This document shows, one piece after another, positions 34,412 through 43,851 of a stretch of DNA of 64,000 nucleotides (its first letter is position 1; the number at the start of each line of letters is the position of its first letter). Below the pieces are notes generated by a model. It worked only from the letters and a program-made list of their open reading frames with translations, did no database searches and was not told the origin of the DNA. Where the stretch lies: NCBI RefSeq assembly GCF_001909055.1, contig NZ_LVWI01000003.1, positions 62,001-126,000 of the forward strand, given 5' to 3'. The translations under genes were made by a program, and so were the position numbers. This stretch comes from Paenibacillus helianthi. GTDB lineage: Bacteria; Bacillota; Bacilli; Paenibacillales; Paenibacillaceae.

Positions 34412-34885
34412 TCAGTCCTCAAGCTGCCCGTTGATTTCTTCGAAATAGTGATAGACCCCATTCAAAAGCTCGATAAGCGTTTCGCTCCGTTCCTTGCCGA
34501 GATAGTCAATCATCCCCTTGAACGTGTCGCGGATTCTGTCAACAGCGGCGTCGGCACAGCGTTCGCCTTTGTCAGTCAATGCAATCCCGCTGACCCTTTT
34601 ATCCAGGGCATCGCTGGTGCGGACCACATAACCCTGTGCCAGCAGACTGTTCACCATTTGGGTAATAGTGGGGGAGGTGACCTTATGCATTTTGCTGATA
34701 TCAGAGATCGTAAGCACTGGCTTGCCGGATTTCTCGGTTCCTAATTTGATCGTAACCAGCACACGAATTTCACTGGGCTTCAGTAGGGTGGGGTTGTTCT
34801 TCTGCCAGTTGATTTTGGAGAACTGCTGAAATACAGCCATCAGCTCATCAATGTTATCATATTTGCCTTTTCTGTCTTCGTTCAT
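34412..34885 (-). CDS. MarR family regulator
   Basis: A 157-residue protein with a winged helix-turn-helix (LTISDISKMHKVTSPTITQMVNSLLAQGYV) and wing region DKRVSGIALTDKG. GAGGTG lies 5 bases before the ATG at 34885. It stands alone between a terminator and the fucose regulator. Its target is not evident in the window. Confidence 0.8.
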   Translation of the reverse strand: MNEDRKGKYDNIDELMAVFQQFSKINWQKNNPTLLKPSEIRVLVTIKLGTEKSGKPVLTISDISKMHKVTSPTITQMVNSLLAQGYVVRTSDALDKRVSGIALTDKGERCADAAVDRIRDTFKGMIDYLGKERSETLIELLNGVYHYFEEINGQLED

Positions 34886-34996
34886 CGCACACCTCAAAGA
34901 TCATCTTTCCCTTAATTATAGGTCATCATGTGAAGCAAAGGAATGGAAAGGACAAGAAACTTATGTGAAAAGGAGCTTCGTACCACTGTAGCCGGA

Positions 34997-35767
34997 TTAT
35001 TCTGCGGGACTGTGGAGAAGTGAGACCTGGTATTTGTTCAGAAACATGCTCCATTCCTCCGAGGGCTTCTCGTCTGTAACGATAAAATCTATCTCGTCAA
35101 AGCCGAACAATCGGATAAAAGCAATCCGGTCGAATTTGGAGTAGTCTGCGAGAAGTACCGCTTTGCTGGCCTGCTGGCGCATAAGAATCTTGAGTTCGCT
35201 TTCGGCTTCGTTGGAATCGCTTAGTCCGCCTGTCATTGAAAGTGCCTTGCAGCTGAACAATGCGACGTCCACATTATATCTTTGGATGGTGTGGGAGGCG
35301 CTCGGCCCGACAAAGGAGTTGGTTTCAGCTCCCAGCACGCCGCCTGTGGAGATCAGCTTGTGCCCGGAATGCTGGAACTCGGACAGGACGACCAGTGAAT
35401 TGGTGATGATCGTCAGGTTTTTTTTGACTTCGGTAATTTTCTTCAGTGCTTCAAAAGCGGTTGAGCTGGTGTCGGTCATCAGGCTGTCACCATCATTAAT
35501 AAGCTCCAGGACGTTCGCGGCAATGGCCCGCTTGGCCTCGAGGTTGACCGCATGTCTATGGGAATAGGAAGGGTCCTCGTTGGTGTGAACATTCAGGATG
35601 GCGCCGCCATAGCTTTTCTTAGCGATGCCTTCCTTGTCCAGCTTTTCCAAATCTCTGCGGATCGTCTCTTCGGAGACATTGAAGTCCTGCGCCAAATCAG
35701 CGACATGGACTTTTTTGTTACGGTAGAGCTTATTGATAATGAGTTCACGGCGTTCAAATGCTCTCAC
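34997..35767 (-). CDS. DeoR family regulator of the fucose operon
   Basis: The GTG at 35767 with AGGAGGT 8 bases upstream gives 256 residues, the standard DeoR/GlpR length; the open frame continues 40 codons upstream but without start signals. The N-terminal helix-turn-helix VADLAQDFNVSEETIRRDLEKL is followed by the sugar-phosphate-sensing DeoR C-terminal domain. It is divergent from fucI and very likely represses it, with a phosphorylated fucose intermediate as inducer. CCACATAA-type repeats in the gap are candidate operators. Confidence 0.85.
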   Translation of the reverse strand: MRAFERRELIINKLYRNKKVHVADLAQDFNVSEETIRRDLEKLDKEGIAKKSYGGAILNVHTNEDPSYSHRHAVNLEAKRAIAANVLELINDGDSLMTDTSSTAFEALKKITEVKKNLTIITNSLVVLSEFQHSGHKLISTGGVLGAETNSFVGPSASHTIQRYNVDVALFSCKALSMTGGLSDSNEAESELKILMRQQASKAVLLADYSKFDRIAFIRLFGFDEIDFIVTDEKPSEEWSMFLNKYQVSLLHSPAE

Positions 35768-35841
35768 TAAGGCGGACCTCCTGGCATGATTGATCTTTAT
35801 TTCTATTTTACTATAATCCGAGGGATAAATAAAAGGAAAAT

Positions 35842-35897
35842 CCACATAAGACTCCACATTTATATTGCTAAAACCACATAAACTCACTATAAATGTG
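35842..35897. promoter_or_regulatory. CCACAT repeat cluster, candidate DeoR operators
   Basis: CCACATAAG (35842), CCACATTTA (35854) and CCACATAAA (35874) are direct repeats. CACATTTATA at 35855-35864 also forms a perfect inverted repeat with TATAAATGTG at 35888-35897. They lie between the regulator and the fucI promoter. Confidence 0.6.
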
Positions 35898-35907
35898 TGG
35901 ATTTATG

Positions 35908-35959
35908 TTGACATACCTGGTTTATGATTTTATGATAGAGCATATGCAAACGCTTTTAT
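35908..35959 (+). promoter_or_regulatory. fuc promoter with cre-like site at the start point
   Basis: TTGACA (35908-35913), 17-bp spacer, TATGAT (35931-35936). The predicted start near 35943 coincides with ATGCAAACGCTTTTAT at 35944-35959, which matches the catabolite-response element consensus except at one of the conserved positions. CcpA binding there would repress initiation when glucose is present. Confidence 0.75.
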
Positions 35960-35990
35960 TGTTCTTATCATTCGGAGGAGGTTATATGGC

Positions 35991-37757
35991 ATGACAACTC
36001 ATTATCCCAAAATCGGAATCCGCCCGACGATTGACGGGAGACGCCGCGGCGTTCGTGAATCACTTGAAGTCCAGACGATGGGTATGGCGGAGCGGGTCGC
36101 TGCCTTTTTGAAGGAAAACCTGCATTACCCTGACGGCTCACCTGTGGAATGTGTAATTGCGGATTCCACGATTGGTGGAGTGAAGGAAGCTGCAGCCGCT
36201 CAGGCCAAATTCTCAGGCGCGAATGTAGGGGTATCCATTACAGTAACACCCTGCTGGTGTTATGGCTCGGAAACGATGGATATGGATGCGGCGATTCCGA
36301 ATGCGGTCTGGGGATTCAATGGTACGGAGAGACCCGGCGCGGTCTATCTTGCTGCTGTGCTGTCAGCGTATGCCCAGAAAGGCATTCCGGCTTTTGGGAT
36401 CTATGGGGAGGATGTGCAGGATTCAGGAAGCGAGGATATCCCGGCTGATGTCCAGACCAAGCTGCTGCGGTTCGCCAAATCGGCGCTTGCCGTTGCTCTG
36501 ATGAAGGGTACCTCCTACCTGTCGATGGGATCGGTATCAATGGGCATCGCTGGTTCGATTGTGAATGACCAGTTCTTTCAGGAGTACCTGGGCATGCGCA
36601 ATGAATATATCGATATGTCCGAGTTCGTCCGCCGTTTCGAGGAAGGCATTTACGATCAGGAGGAATTTGCCCGCGCGCTGAAATGGACGAAGGAGAATTG
36701 CCGGATCGGCCCTGATAATAACCCTGGACATCTCCAGCTTAGCAGCGAAGAGAAGGAAGCCCAGTGGGAAACCTGCGTCAAGATGGCACTTATCGGCCGT
36801 GATCTGATGGTCGGGAATCCGCTGCTTGCAGAGCTTGGATTTGAAGAAGAGGGTCAAGGCCACAACGCGCTTGCAGCCGGCTTCCAGGGGCAGCGTCAAT
36901 GGACGGACCACTTCCCGAATGGTGATTTCATGGAGACGATCCTGAATTCCTCCTTCGACTGGAACGGCAAGCGCGCTCCTTATATTCTGGCTACGGAGAA
37001 TGACAGCCTGAACGGCGTGACCATGCTGTTCAATTATCTGCTGACGAATACGGCGCAGATCTTCGCCGATGTCCGCACCTACTGGAGTCCGGCAGCCGTG
37101 AAGCGTGTGACCGGATACGAGCTGCAAGACCAGGCAGCTGGCGGCCTGCTCCATCTGATCAATTCCGGATCTGCTGCACTAGACGGTGCAGGTGAACAGA
37201 CGAGAGAGGGCAAGCCGGTAATCAAACCATTCTGGGAGATCACAGATGAGGAAGTGGAAGCTACTCTGAAGGCAACGGAGTTCCGGGCGGCTTCACAGGA
37301 ATATTTCCGAGGGGGCGGCTTCTCTACCGATTATCTGACCAAGGGCGGAATGCCTGTAACAATGGCGCGGCTTAATCTGGTCAAAGGACTGGGGCCTGTC
37401 CTGCAACTGGTGGAAGGTTATACTGCGGAGCTGCCTGAAGAGGTGCACCGCACGCTGGATGAACGTACAGATCCTACCTGGCCGACCACCTGGTTCGCCC
37501 CTATTCTCACCGGAACCGGCTCTTTCAGCTCGGTGTATGACGTGATGAATAATTGGGGAGCCAATCACGGAGCAATCAGCTACGGTCATATTGGTGCAGA
37601 TCTGATTACACTGGCATCCATGCTGCGCATTCCGGTCAGTATGCATAATGTGGAGGCGTCGCGGATTTTCCGGCCGCGTGTCTGGTCACTGTTCGGGACG
37701 GAGAGTCTTGAGGCTGCGGACTACCGGGCCTGCCGCAATTTTGGACCCCTATATTAA
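35991..37757 (+). CDS. fucI: L-fucose isomerase
   Basis: A 588-residue protein of the FucI length and type. The N-terminus [21 protein letters not shown] is diagnostic. It converts L-fucose to L-fuculose and may act on D-arabinose. GGAGGAGG precedes the ATG. It is the first gene of an operon with a FGGY kinase, a class II aldolase and FucU, covering the pathway from fucose to dihydroxyacetone phosphate and lactaldehyde. No transporter is encoded in the operon. Confidence 0.95.
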   Translation: MTTHYPKIGIRPTIDGRRRGVRESLEVQTMGMAERVAAFLKENLHYPDGSPVECVIADSTIGGVKEAAAAQAKFSGANVGVSITVTPCWCYGSETMDMDAAIPNAVWGFNGTERPGAVYLAAVLSAYAQKGIPAFGIYGEDVQDSGSEDIPADVQTKLLRFAKSALAVALMKGTSYLSMGSVSMGIAGSIVNDQFFQEYLGMRNEYIDMSEFVRRFEEGIYDQEEFARALKWTKENCRIGPDNNPGHLQLSSEEKEAQWETCVKMALIGRDLMVGNPLLAELGFEEEGQGHNALAAGFQGQRQWTDHFPNGDFMETILNSSFDWNGKRAPYILATENDSLNGVTMLFNYLLTNTAQIFADVRTYWSPAAVKRVTGYELQDQAAGGLLHLINSGSAALDGAGEQTREGKPVIKPFWEITDEEVEATLKATEFRAASQEYFRGGGFSTDYLTKGGMPVTMARLNLVKGLGPVLQLVEGYTAELPEEVHRTLDERTDPTWPTTWFAPILTGTGSFSSVYDVMNNWGANHGAISYGHIGADLITLASMLRIPVSMHNVEASRIFRPRVWSLFGTESLEAADYRACRNFGPLY

Positions 37758-37783
37758 CTTCTGGAAGCGGGCAGGTGAATGGA

Positions 37784-39226
37784 ATGGGCAAGCGGATAAA
37801 ACTGCTGGCAGTGGATCTCGGGGCAAGCTCGGGAAGAGTGATCCTCGGCACCTATAACGGAAGCAGCATGGTGACAGAGGAAGTGCACCGGTTTGCCAAC
37901 ACACCGGTGCAGGACAGCGGACATTTATACTGGAATGTCCCGGCTCTGCTTCAGGAGATTAAGCAGGGAATCAAGCTGGCGTGCCAGGCTCACGGAGAAA
38001 TAACAAGCCTCAGTGTGGATACCTGGGGAGTAGATTACGGCTACTTGGATCATGCCGGGAAGCTGCTTGATTCTCCGTATCATTACCGGGATCAGCGGAT
38101 GGGGAAATACCGTAATCGCCTGGAGGAGCTGCTGCCGCCTGAGGAGCAGTTCAGGCTTACCGGCAATCAGCCGGACCCGATCAATACTCTTTACCAGCTG
38201 TTTGCGGATTTGCAGGAGAACCCGCTGCTTCAGGAGCGTGCTGACCATATTCTCATGATGCCTGACTTGTTCCTGTACCTGCTGTCCGGGACTGCTTCTG
38301 CAGAGAAAACCATTCTGAGTACGAGCGGGCTGCTGGACGCCGGTACTGGCGACCCTTCATCTGTGGTTCTCGGCAGGCTGGGAATTCCGGCGGGTCTGAT
38401 TCCGCTTCGTGTTGAGGCCGGAACGGCCATCGGCAGGCTGCTGCCGGAGCTCTGCGCTGAACTGGGCTGCGGACCCATCCGCGTTATTGCCGGTGCCTCT
38501 CATGATACAGCTTCCGCCGTAGCCTCCATTCCATATATGGAGAAGGAAGGGGTAGCGTTTATCAGCTGCGGTACCTGGTCACTCGTTGGCATGGAAACGA
38601 AGGCTCCCGTGCTAACCCCGGCAAGCTATAAATATGGCTTCACCAATGAAGGCTGCTATGGCAGCGGGAACCGGCTGCTTAAGAACATTACCGGCCTGTG
38701 GCTGCTCCAAGAAACGCGCAGGACCTGGGCGGAAGCGGGTGAAGTGCTGAGCTTCGGGGAGCTTTCCACACTTGCCGGGAACGAGGGGGCGGCACAATCT
38801 TTTATCCAACCGAACGATCCGGTCTTCAGTACGCCTGGAGACATGCCGGGACGTATCGCTGAATACTGCCGGAGTACCGGTCAACGGGTCCCAGAGACCA
38901 AAGGGGCGATGGTCCGCACGATTCTGGAGAGCCTCGCCCAGTCCTATGCGGCTGCGATCCAAGAGCTGGAAGAAATTACTGGTGAAAAGGTTCGTAAAGT
39001 TCATATGGTTGGAGGGGGGATTCAGAATAAGCTCCTCTGCCAGTTGACGGCGGACGCTTCCGGAAGAGAAATTATAGCCGGTCCCGTCGAAGCCAGTGCG
39101 CTCGGCAATCTGCTGGTGCAGCTGGCAGCCCTGGGCGAACTGGATTTCAGCCGGGCCGCAGAGATTGTAGCAGCTTCCGAGACCCTGACGGTCTATCGGC
39201 CAATAAATGATAATAGAGGAGAATAA
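37784..39226 (+). CDS. FGGY carbohydrate kinase, rhamnulokinase-like, probable fuculokinase
   Basis: About 480 residues of the FGGY family, closest in look to rhamnulokinase: LLAVDLGASSGRVILG, LSVDTWGVDYG, ISCGTWSLVG for phosphate binding and MVGGGIQNKLLCQLTAD. AGGTG favours ATG 37784 over the GTG three codons earlier. Operon position between fucI and fucA implies it phosphorylates L-fuculose. Assignment of the substrate is by context, not by motif. Confidence 0.85.
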   Translation: MGKRIKLLAVDLGASSGRVILGTYNGSSMVTEEVHRFANTPVQDSGHLYWNVPALLQEIKQGIKLACQAHGEITSLSVDTWGVDYGYLDHAGKLLDSPYHYRDQRMGKYRNRLEELLPPEEQFRLTGNQPDPINTLYQLFADLQENPLLQERADHILMMPDLFLYLLSGTASAEKTILSTSGLLDAGTGDPSSVVLGRLGIPAGLIPLRVEAGTAIGRLLPELCAELGCGPIRVIAGASHDTASAVASIPYMEKEGVAFISCGTWSLVGMETKAPVLTPASYKYGFTNEGCYGSGNRLLKNITGLWLLQETRRTWAEAGEVLSFGELSTLAGNEGAAQSFIQPNDPVFSTPGDMPGRIAEYCRSTGQRVPETKGAMVRTILESLAQSYAAAIQELEEITGEKVRKVHMVGGGIQNKLLCQLTADASGREIIAGPVEASALGNLLVQLAALGELDFSRAAEIVAASETLTVYRPINDNRGE

Positions 39227-39229
39227 ACC

Positions 39230-39880
39230 ATGGATGAGCTGGAAAAGAAACTGCGACTGCAAATTTGCGATATCGGAAGGAACTTGTTCAATAAGGATTT
39301 TATAGCCTCGAATGACGGCAACATCTCTGCCCGTTTGAGCGGAAATGAAGTGTTAGCTACACCAACTGGGGTCAGCAAAGGCTATCTGGAGCCGCATATG
39401 CTGGTCAAAGTCAATCTCGAGGGAGAGATACTAGAAGCACACGAAGGCTACAGACCTTCAACAGAAGTCAAAATGCATTTGCGGATATACCGGGAGCTTC
39501 CAGAGATGAACGGGGTAGTGCATGCGCACCCGCCGTTTGGTACTGCTTTTGCCATTAAAGGGGAAGCACTCGACAAAATGATGATGCCGGAATCCGTTAT
39601 CGCTATGGGTGATATTCCTCTGGCTAAATACGGCACACCTTCTACGGAGGAAGTTCCTGATTCCATCATGCCGTTCCTGGGCAAGAAAACAGCCGTGCTG
39701 CTGGAAAGCCATGGCGCACTGTCCTGGGGCAAGGATGTAATGGGTGCATATATGAACATGGAGCGGCTGGAATACACCGCCAAGCTGACCTTTTTAACCC
39801 GCATGATTAACGGGGAACGTGAGCTGCCGCCGAACCGGATTGAAGAGCTGGTGGCGCTGCGGTCCTTCTATGGAATGTAA
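39230..39880 (+). CDS. fucA: L-fuculose-phosphate aldolase (class II aldolase)
   Basis: A 216-residue class II aldolase/adducin family protein. VVHAHPPFGTAFA supplies zinc-binding histidines and SNDGNISARLSGNE binds phosphate. The family also contains ribulose-phosphate 4-epimerases; the operon favours FucA. GGAG lies upstream of the ATG, 4 bp after the kinase stop. Confidence 0.9.
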   Translation: MDELEKKLRLQICDIGRNLFNKDFIASNDGNISARLSGNEVLATPTGVSKGYLEPHMLVKVNLEGEILEAHEGYRPSTEVKMHLRIYRELPEMNGVVHAHPPFGTAFAIKGEALDKMMMPESVIAMGDIPLAKYGTPSTEEVPDSIMPFLGKKTAVLLESHGALSWGKDVMGAYMNMERLEYTAKLTFLTRMINGERELPPNRIEELVALRSFYGM

Positions 39881-39895
39881 GGAGGGGATCTGAAC

Positions 39896-40327
39896 ATGCT
39901 GAAGAAAATCCCCAAGCTGCTCTCCCCCGAACTCGTCAAAATCATGATGGAGATGGGCCATGGCGATGAGCTGGTGCTCGCAGATGCCAACTTTCCCGGC
40001 CATGCGCTGCATTCCCGGGTGATCCGCTGTGACGGCTTAGGCATTCCTGAGCTGCTGGCTGCGGTTCTGGAGCTGCTCCCGCTGGATCATTATGCGGATC
40101 ATCAGGCTGCGCTCATGAGTGTCGTTCCAGGAGATCCTACAGTCCCTGTAATCTGGGATACGTATAAGGAAATCATTTCTGGTTTTGATGAGGATGCGCA
40201 GATCTCCCATGAAGAACGCTTTGCTTTCTATACCCGCTCACAAAGTGCTTATGCTATTGTAATCACCGGTGAAGAGGCGCTTTACGGTAATGTTATTCTT
40301 AAAAAAGGTGTGATTAAGAGCAGTTGA
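39896..40327 (+). CDS. fucU: L-fucose mutarotase (RbsD/FucU family)
   Basis: A 143-residue protein with ELVLADANFPGHAL and LPLDHYAD, typical of RbsD/FucU sugar mutarotases, which speed interconversion of fucose anomers for the isomerase. It follows fucA by 15 bp with GGAGGGG upstream and closes the operon before a strong terminator. Confidence 0.9.
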   Translation: MLKKIPKLLSPELVKIMMEMGHGDELVLADANFPGHALHSRVIRCDGLGIPELLAAVLELLPLDHYADHQAALMSVVPGDPTVPVIWDTYKEIISGFDEDAQISHEERFAFYTRSQSAYAIVITGEEALYGNVILKKGVIKSS

Positions 40328-40643
40328 TCCCTTTTGACTGTTGGATATGAAGTCAGGAATAATCCTGTCAGTAATGGATTCTCCACGTGAGAATGTATTA
40401 CTGGCAGGATTTTTTTGGGTTTCACGGCCTGCAGGAGTGGCAGGTGCAAAAACTATTATGTTATGTTTTATGTCATTATGCATAACATTTGAATCGTGTT
40501 TTTAGTCAGGAATCCAAAAACAGACGATTTTAGATTGATTTTTTTAGGGGAACAAGATTAAAATATACACAATAAGTTATATAATCTAACATATAATAAA
40601 TTACCTTAACGGAGTTTATCGGGAGTGGAGAGGTGGAACGAAC
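40328..40643. other. Intergenic region between the fuc operon and the Rieske gene
   Basis: About 315 bp: the fuc terminator (40361-40416), then AT-rich sequence with a TTATGCATAA palindrome at 40476-40485 and TATAAT-like boxes near 40575, presumably the promoter of the Rieske gene. No gene. Confidence 0.6.
40361..40416 (+). terminator. Terminator of the fuc operon
   Basis: AATCCTGTCAGTAATGGATTCTC pairs nearly perfectly with the downstream GAGAATGTATTACTGGCAGG region (loop CACGT) and is followed by ATTTTTTT. Confidence 0.9.
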
Positions 40644-41690
40644 ATGATTGAGGAAAACAAGAAACTGGTGCATGAACTCGAGCTTCCCCGTGACTGCACA
40701 TTCTCCCCTGAGGACTGGCGGGTCTTAGCTGAATATTGGTACCCGGTCGCCATAGCAGATGAGGTACAGAACAAACCGCTCGCAGTGAAGCTGCTGGATA
40801 TGAAGCTGGTATGCTACCGAAGTGAGGGTAAAGTGGTCATCGCGCGTGATCTATGTTTCCATCGGGGAGCACCTCTCAGCAAGGGCTGGGTAGAGAATGG
40901 CGAAATTGTGTGCCCTTACCACGGGTTCCGCTATAACTGTGAAGGGAAATGTACCGCCGTTCCGGCTCATCCCAGCTCCAAAATCTCACCCAAGCTGAAG
41001 CTGATTGTGTATCCGGCCATTGAACGCTACGGCTTGATCTGGACCTGCCTAGGCTCATCACCTGAGCAAATTCCAGCCTTCCCCGGGTGGGAGGATCCGG
41101 ACTATATGAATATTTTGCCGCCGAGCTTCGATATTGCCGGTTCGTCCGGCCGCCAGATGGAAGGATTCCTCGATGTCTCACATTTCGCTTATGTGCATAC
41201 GGCAACCTTCGGTGACCGCAACAACACTGAGGTTCCCCAATACAAGGTTAGACGCGAAGGCAGCGAACTGGTTGCGGAATACTGGAGTACGGTCAGCAAT
41301 TACGGGAAAGGCCAGGAGAACCCGGCACCGGAAGGCTTCATGTGGCTGCGCGAATTCCGTGTGTTCCCGCCGTTTGCGGCTTCGCTTACCGTCTATTTTC
41401 CGGATGAAGGCAGACTCAAAATTCTAAACTGTGCTTCCCCGGTATCTGCGCGATATACCCGGCTCTTCTGTCCGATCTCCAGAAACTTCGACAAGAACGC
41501 ACCGGTACAGGATACGATCAACTTCAACCTGCAGGTCTTCGCAGAAGACGCAGAAATGGTGGAGTCGCAGACTCCGGAGGATCTGCCGCTTGATCTGCAG
41601 GCAGAAGCACATATTCCGGCGGACCGAACCTCAATTGCTTACCGTCAGTTGTTAACGGAACTTGGGCTTGGACGGACTTATACTTCATAA
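40644..41690 (+). CDS. Rieske-type ring-hydroxylating oxygenase
   Basis: A 348-residue protein with a Rieske 2Fe-2S motif (CFHRGAPLS and CPYHGF, C-x-H and C-x2-H) and a mononuclear iron site DVSHFAYVH in the C-terminal domain. The size and layout resemble vanillate O-demethylase or pheophorbide-type oxygenases that hydroxylate or demethylate aromatics. GGAGAGGTGG precedes the ATG. No reductase or ferredoxin partner gene is near, so electrons must come from elsewhere. The substrate is unknown. Confidence 0.85.
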   Translation: MIEENKKLVHELELPRDCTFSPEDWRVLAEYWYPVAIADEVQNKPLAVKLLDMKLVCYRSEGKVVIARDLCFHRGAPLSKGWVENGEIVCPYHGFRYNCEGKCTAVPAHPSSKISPKLKLIVYPAIERYGLIWTCLGSSPEQIPAFPGWEDPDYMNILPPSFDIAGSSGRQMEGFLDVSHFAYVHTATFGDRNNTEVPQYKVRREGSELVAEYWSTVSNYGKGQENPAPEGFMWLREFRVFPPFAASLTVYFPDEGRLKILNCASPVSARYTRLFCPISRNFDKNAPVQDTINFNLQVFAEDAEMVESQTPEDLPLDLQAEAHIPADRTSIAYRQLLTELGLGRTYTS

Positions 41691-41811
41691 TCATCGAGTG
41701 TAGTTTCATTGTATGATACGATTCCCGGATTCGCAGATTCCCTTCCTGTGCCTGTTCTCCGGAGCAGCGCACAGGAAGGTTTTTTTGTAAATATAGAGTT
41801 GGAGCTAGTCT

Positions 41812-42051
41812 GATGGCCTGATGGCTTGGAGTTAACAAAATGACTAATCCGCCGGTGATAAAAAAAACTGCATTTTTGACGGGAATTCGCTTAGACTTAA
41901 GCTGAACGAACCCTGTGACCAGATGAAGCAGAGCATAGAGGTAAAAAAGGATAAAAATAGCTGCTAGCATGGGGAAGCCTCTATTCGATTGCAATAGAAT
42001 GTAGAGGGGCATAAACATTAACGTGGAGGTAAGGAGCTTGAACAGAGGCAT
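41812..42051 (-). pseudogene. Possible remnant of a small membrane protein
   Basis: On the minus strand this stretch encodes about 80 residues with three plausible membrane helices (around GFPMLAAIFILFYLYALLH and AVFFITGGLVILL). The frame then runs without break into antisense of the Rieske gene, where the composition stops looking protein-like. The 5' end overlaps the GNAT remnant and has no Shine-Dalgarno. It may be decayed or spurious. Confidence 0.3.
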
Positions 42052-42575
42052 GGCAAATGATTACTGCATCGCAGCAATGGATGAACAGCAGGCCCGGAAA
42101 ATTGTGAATTGGGACTATGAACCGCCATATTCTATCTATAATATGACAGATGATCCCGAAGACATACAAGAAATGTTGGACGGAACGTATTTCTCGGTGC
42201 TTTCCACTGAGGGTGAGCTGGTTGGATTCTTTTGTTATGGACAAAATGCTCAGGTTCCAGGGGGCAGGCTGCAGGGTTTGTACATAGGCGATGATGTATT
42301 GGATATCGGGCTGGGGATGAGGCCGGATCTGACAGGAAAGGGGAAGGGGCTCGGCTTTGTACAGGCGGGTTTGGCATTTGGTCAGGCGACATGCACCCTC
42401 GGGCTTTAGATTAACTGTTGCTGCTTTTAATCAAAGAGCGTTCACACTCTATACTCAAGCAGGCTTTGTGCGTACTACATCTTTCCTGAACAAGAACGGA
42501 GAAACGGAACGGGAGTTCATTATCATGGAGTCGACTGGAGAAAGTAGGTGCATGTCTGATAAAATAGAGAAGTAG
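42038..42575 (+). pseudogene. Frameshifted GNAT N-acetyltransferase
   Basis: The first frame reads an N-terminal GNAT-like region (ELVGFFCYGQNAQVPG, then the acetyl-CoA loop GMRPDLTGKGKGLGF) and stops at 42409. A second frame continues the same fold with GFRLTVAAFNQRAFTLYTQAGF and a typical C-terminus near 42540. The break is close to 42390-42400 and needs one base removed or two added. GGAGGT lies before a TTG at 42038. It is a recent frameshift or a sequencing error. Confidence 0.75.
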
Positions 42576-42649
42576 AAGCCACAACGATTCCAGACTGTTC
42601 CGGCAGCGGCGAAATGCAGGACCGGCATCAACCCAAAGGAGACTTGATT

Positions 42650-43558
42650 GTGAACGAGAAACTGAAACAAGCCTATGAAAGGTTAGGGTTGCCTGAGACC
42701 GTAACCAGAGAGGAATTGGACAAAAGGTTCGATCTGCTGCTTAGACGGCGGCGCTCTTTGACCAATGAAGCGGAAATCGCAGCGTATGAAGAGGATTTTC
42801 AAGCCATCAAATTTATACTGGATTCCAGAGACCAGCAGGAAATTCAGGAGGCTGAAGATCAGCGGCTGGCTAAATACGGCAGTCTTGCCGGTGGAGCGCG
42901 GAAATGGGAACGCTTTATGCGGCTCTATAAAACACATGTAATTATTTCTATTATCGCGGTAATCGTACTTGTCTTCGCTGGTAATGCGCTGTATAACAAC
43001 TGGCAGCACAGAAAATATCTGGCCTCCCTGCCGCCGGTTGATGCGAAAATTATGTTCATCGGCAATTTTGGTGTGAAGGACAAGGACGGCAAGATGGACG
43101 CTCTGAACCAGGCGATTGTTAATGAGTATCCAGAATGGAAACGGGTGGACACCAGCATTGTATACCTTCCCAAGACCGGCGAGGGTTCCGATACACTGGA
43201 TATGAACTATATGCAAAAGGCTGTAGTCGAGCTGGCAGCGAACTCACCGGATATTCTGATTCTGGATGAAGCTACACTCAAATGGATCGGCGGCCAGGAT
43301 GGCTTTCAGAATCTGGAACCGATTCTGGGGGATGGCAAGATCGCCAAGGATGATCCCCGTATGAAATGGGGGAAATTAGGGGAGAGTACCGTGAACGAGC
43401 TTTACGCTGTAGATATTACAGACTCGAAATTCGTGTCTTCTCTGCCAATCAACCATAACACCCAGTCGATAGATATTGGAGTGTTGGGCGGAGATAAGCC
43501 TAAGGATAAGATCCTTCAATTCGTGAAGCATATTGCCGAGGAAAACACTGGTAAGTAA
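42650..43558 (+). CDS. J-domain-like single-pass membrane protein of unknown function
   Basis: A 302-residue protein. The N-terminus (LKQAYERLGLPETVTREEL) looks like a degenerate DnaJ-type helical start without the HPD motif, followed by a charged helical region, one membrane helix at about 97-114 and an extracytoplasmic domain of about 180 residues that contains LANSPDILILDEATLKWIG-like solute-binding features. GTG start with AAAGGAG 8 bases upstream. I do not recognise a function. It is followed by a terminator and appears monocistronic. Confidence 0.7.
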   Translation: MNEKLKQAYERLGLPETVTREELDKRFDLLLRRRRSLTNEAEIAAYEEDFQAIKFILDSRDQQEIQEAEDQRLAKYGSLAGGARKWERFMRLYKTHVIISIIAVIVLVFAGNALYNNWQHRKYLASLPPVDAKIMFIGNFGVKDKDGKMDALNQAIVNEYPEWKRVDTSIVYLPKTGEGSDTLDMNYMQKAVVELAANSPDILILDEATLKWIGGQDGFQNLEPILGDGKIAKDDPRMKWGKLGESTVNELYAVDITDSKFVSSLPINHNTQSIDIGVLGGDKPKDKILQFVKHIAEENTGK

Positions 43559-43591
43559 ATTTTCTGCAAAAAATGGGCTATATATGCAAGG

Positions 43592-43616
43592 AGCGGCACA
43601 GCGGTGCCGCTTTTTT
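43592..43616 (+). terminator. Terminator after the J-like membrane protein gene
   Basis: AGCGGCAC and GTGCCGCT form an 8-bp perfect stem with a short loop, followed by TTTTT. Confidence 0.85.
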
Positions 43617-43721
43617 GCTTTGTGATGGAGCATCGGGAAATGATAGCGAGTTCCCGATTGAGGAAGGATTTGAATAGTCAATCGCTTGTCAGGTCATTTA
43701 TCTCATCTATAGATAAATAAT

Positions 43722-43772
43722 AAGAATGGCAGAACTAAAAGGGCATCGCCCTTATGTTCTGCCATTCTTTAA
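43722..43772. terminator. Second, probably bidirectional terminator
   Basis: AAGAATGGCAGAAC and GTTCTGCCATTCTT are perfect 14-bp arms, with an inner AAGGGC/GCCCTT pair. It lies 80 bp past the end of the minus-strand pyridoxine kinase gene and may end that transcript. Confidence 0.75.
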
Positions 43773-43851
43773 GTATTACAAAAGCTGAAAGCTGTGCAGA
43801 ATAATCCGCTCCCGCACATAGATGTATTGCTAGTGAAGGCCTCTCGGGGTG

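Noticed and set aside
36537..37154. 205-codon minus-strand frame inside fucI
   Set aside because: Antisense shadow of a confident isomerase gene.
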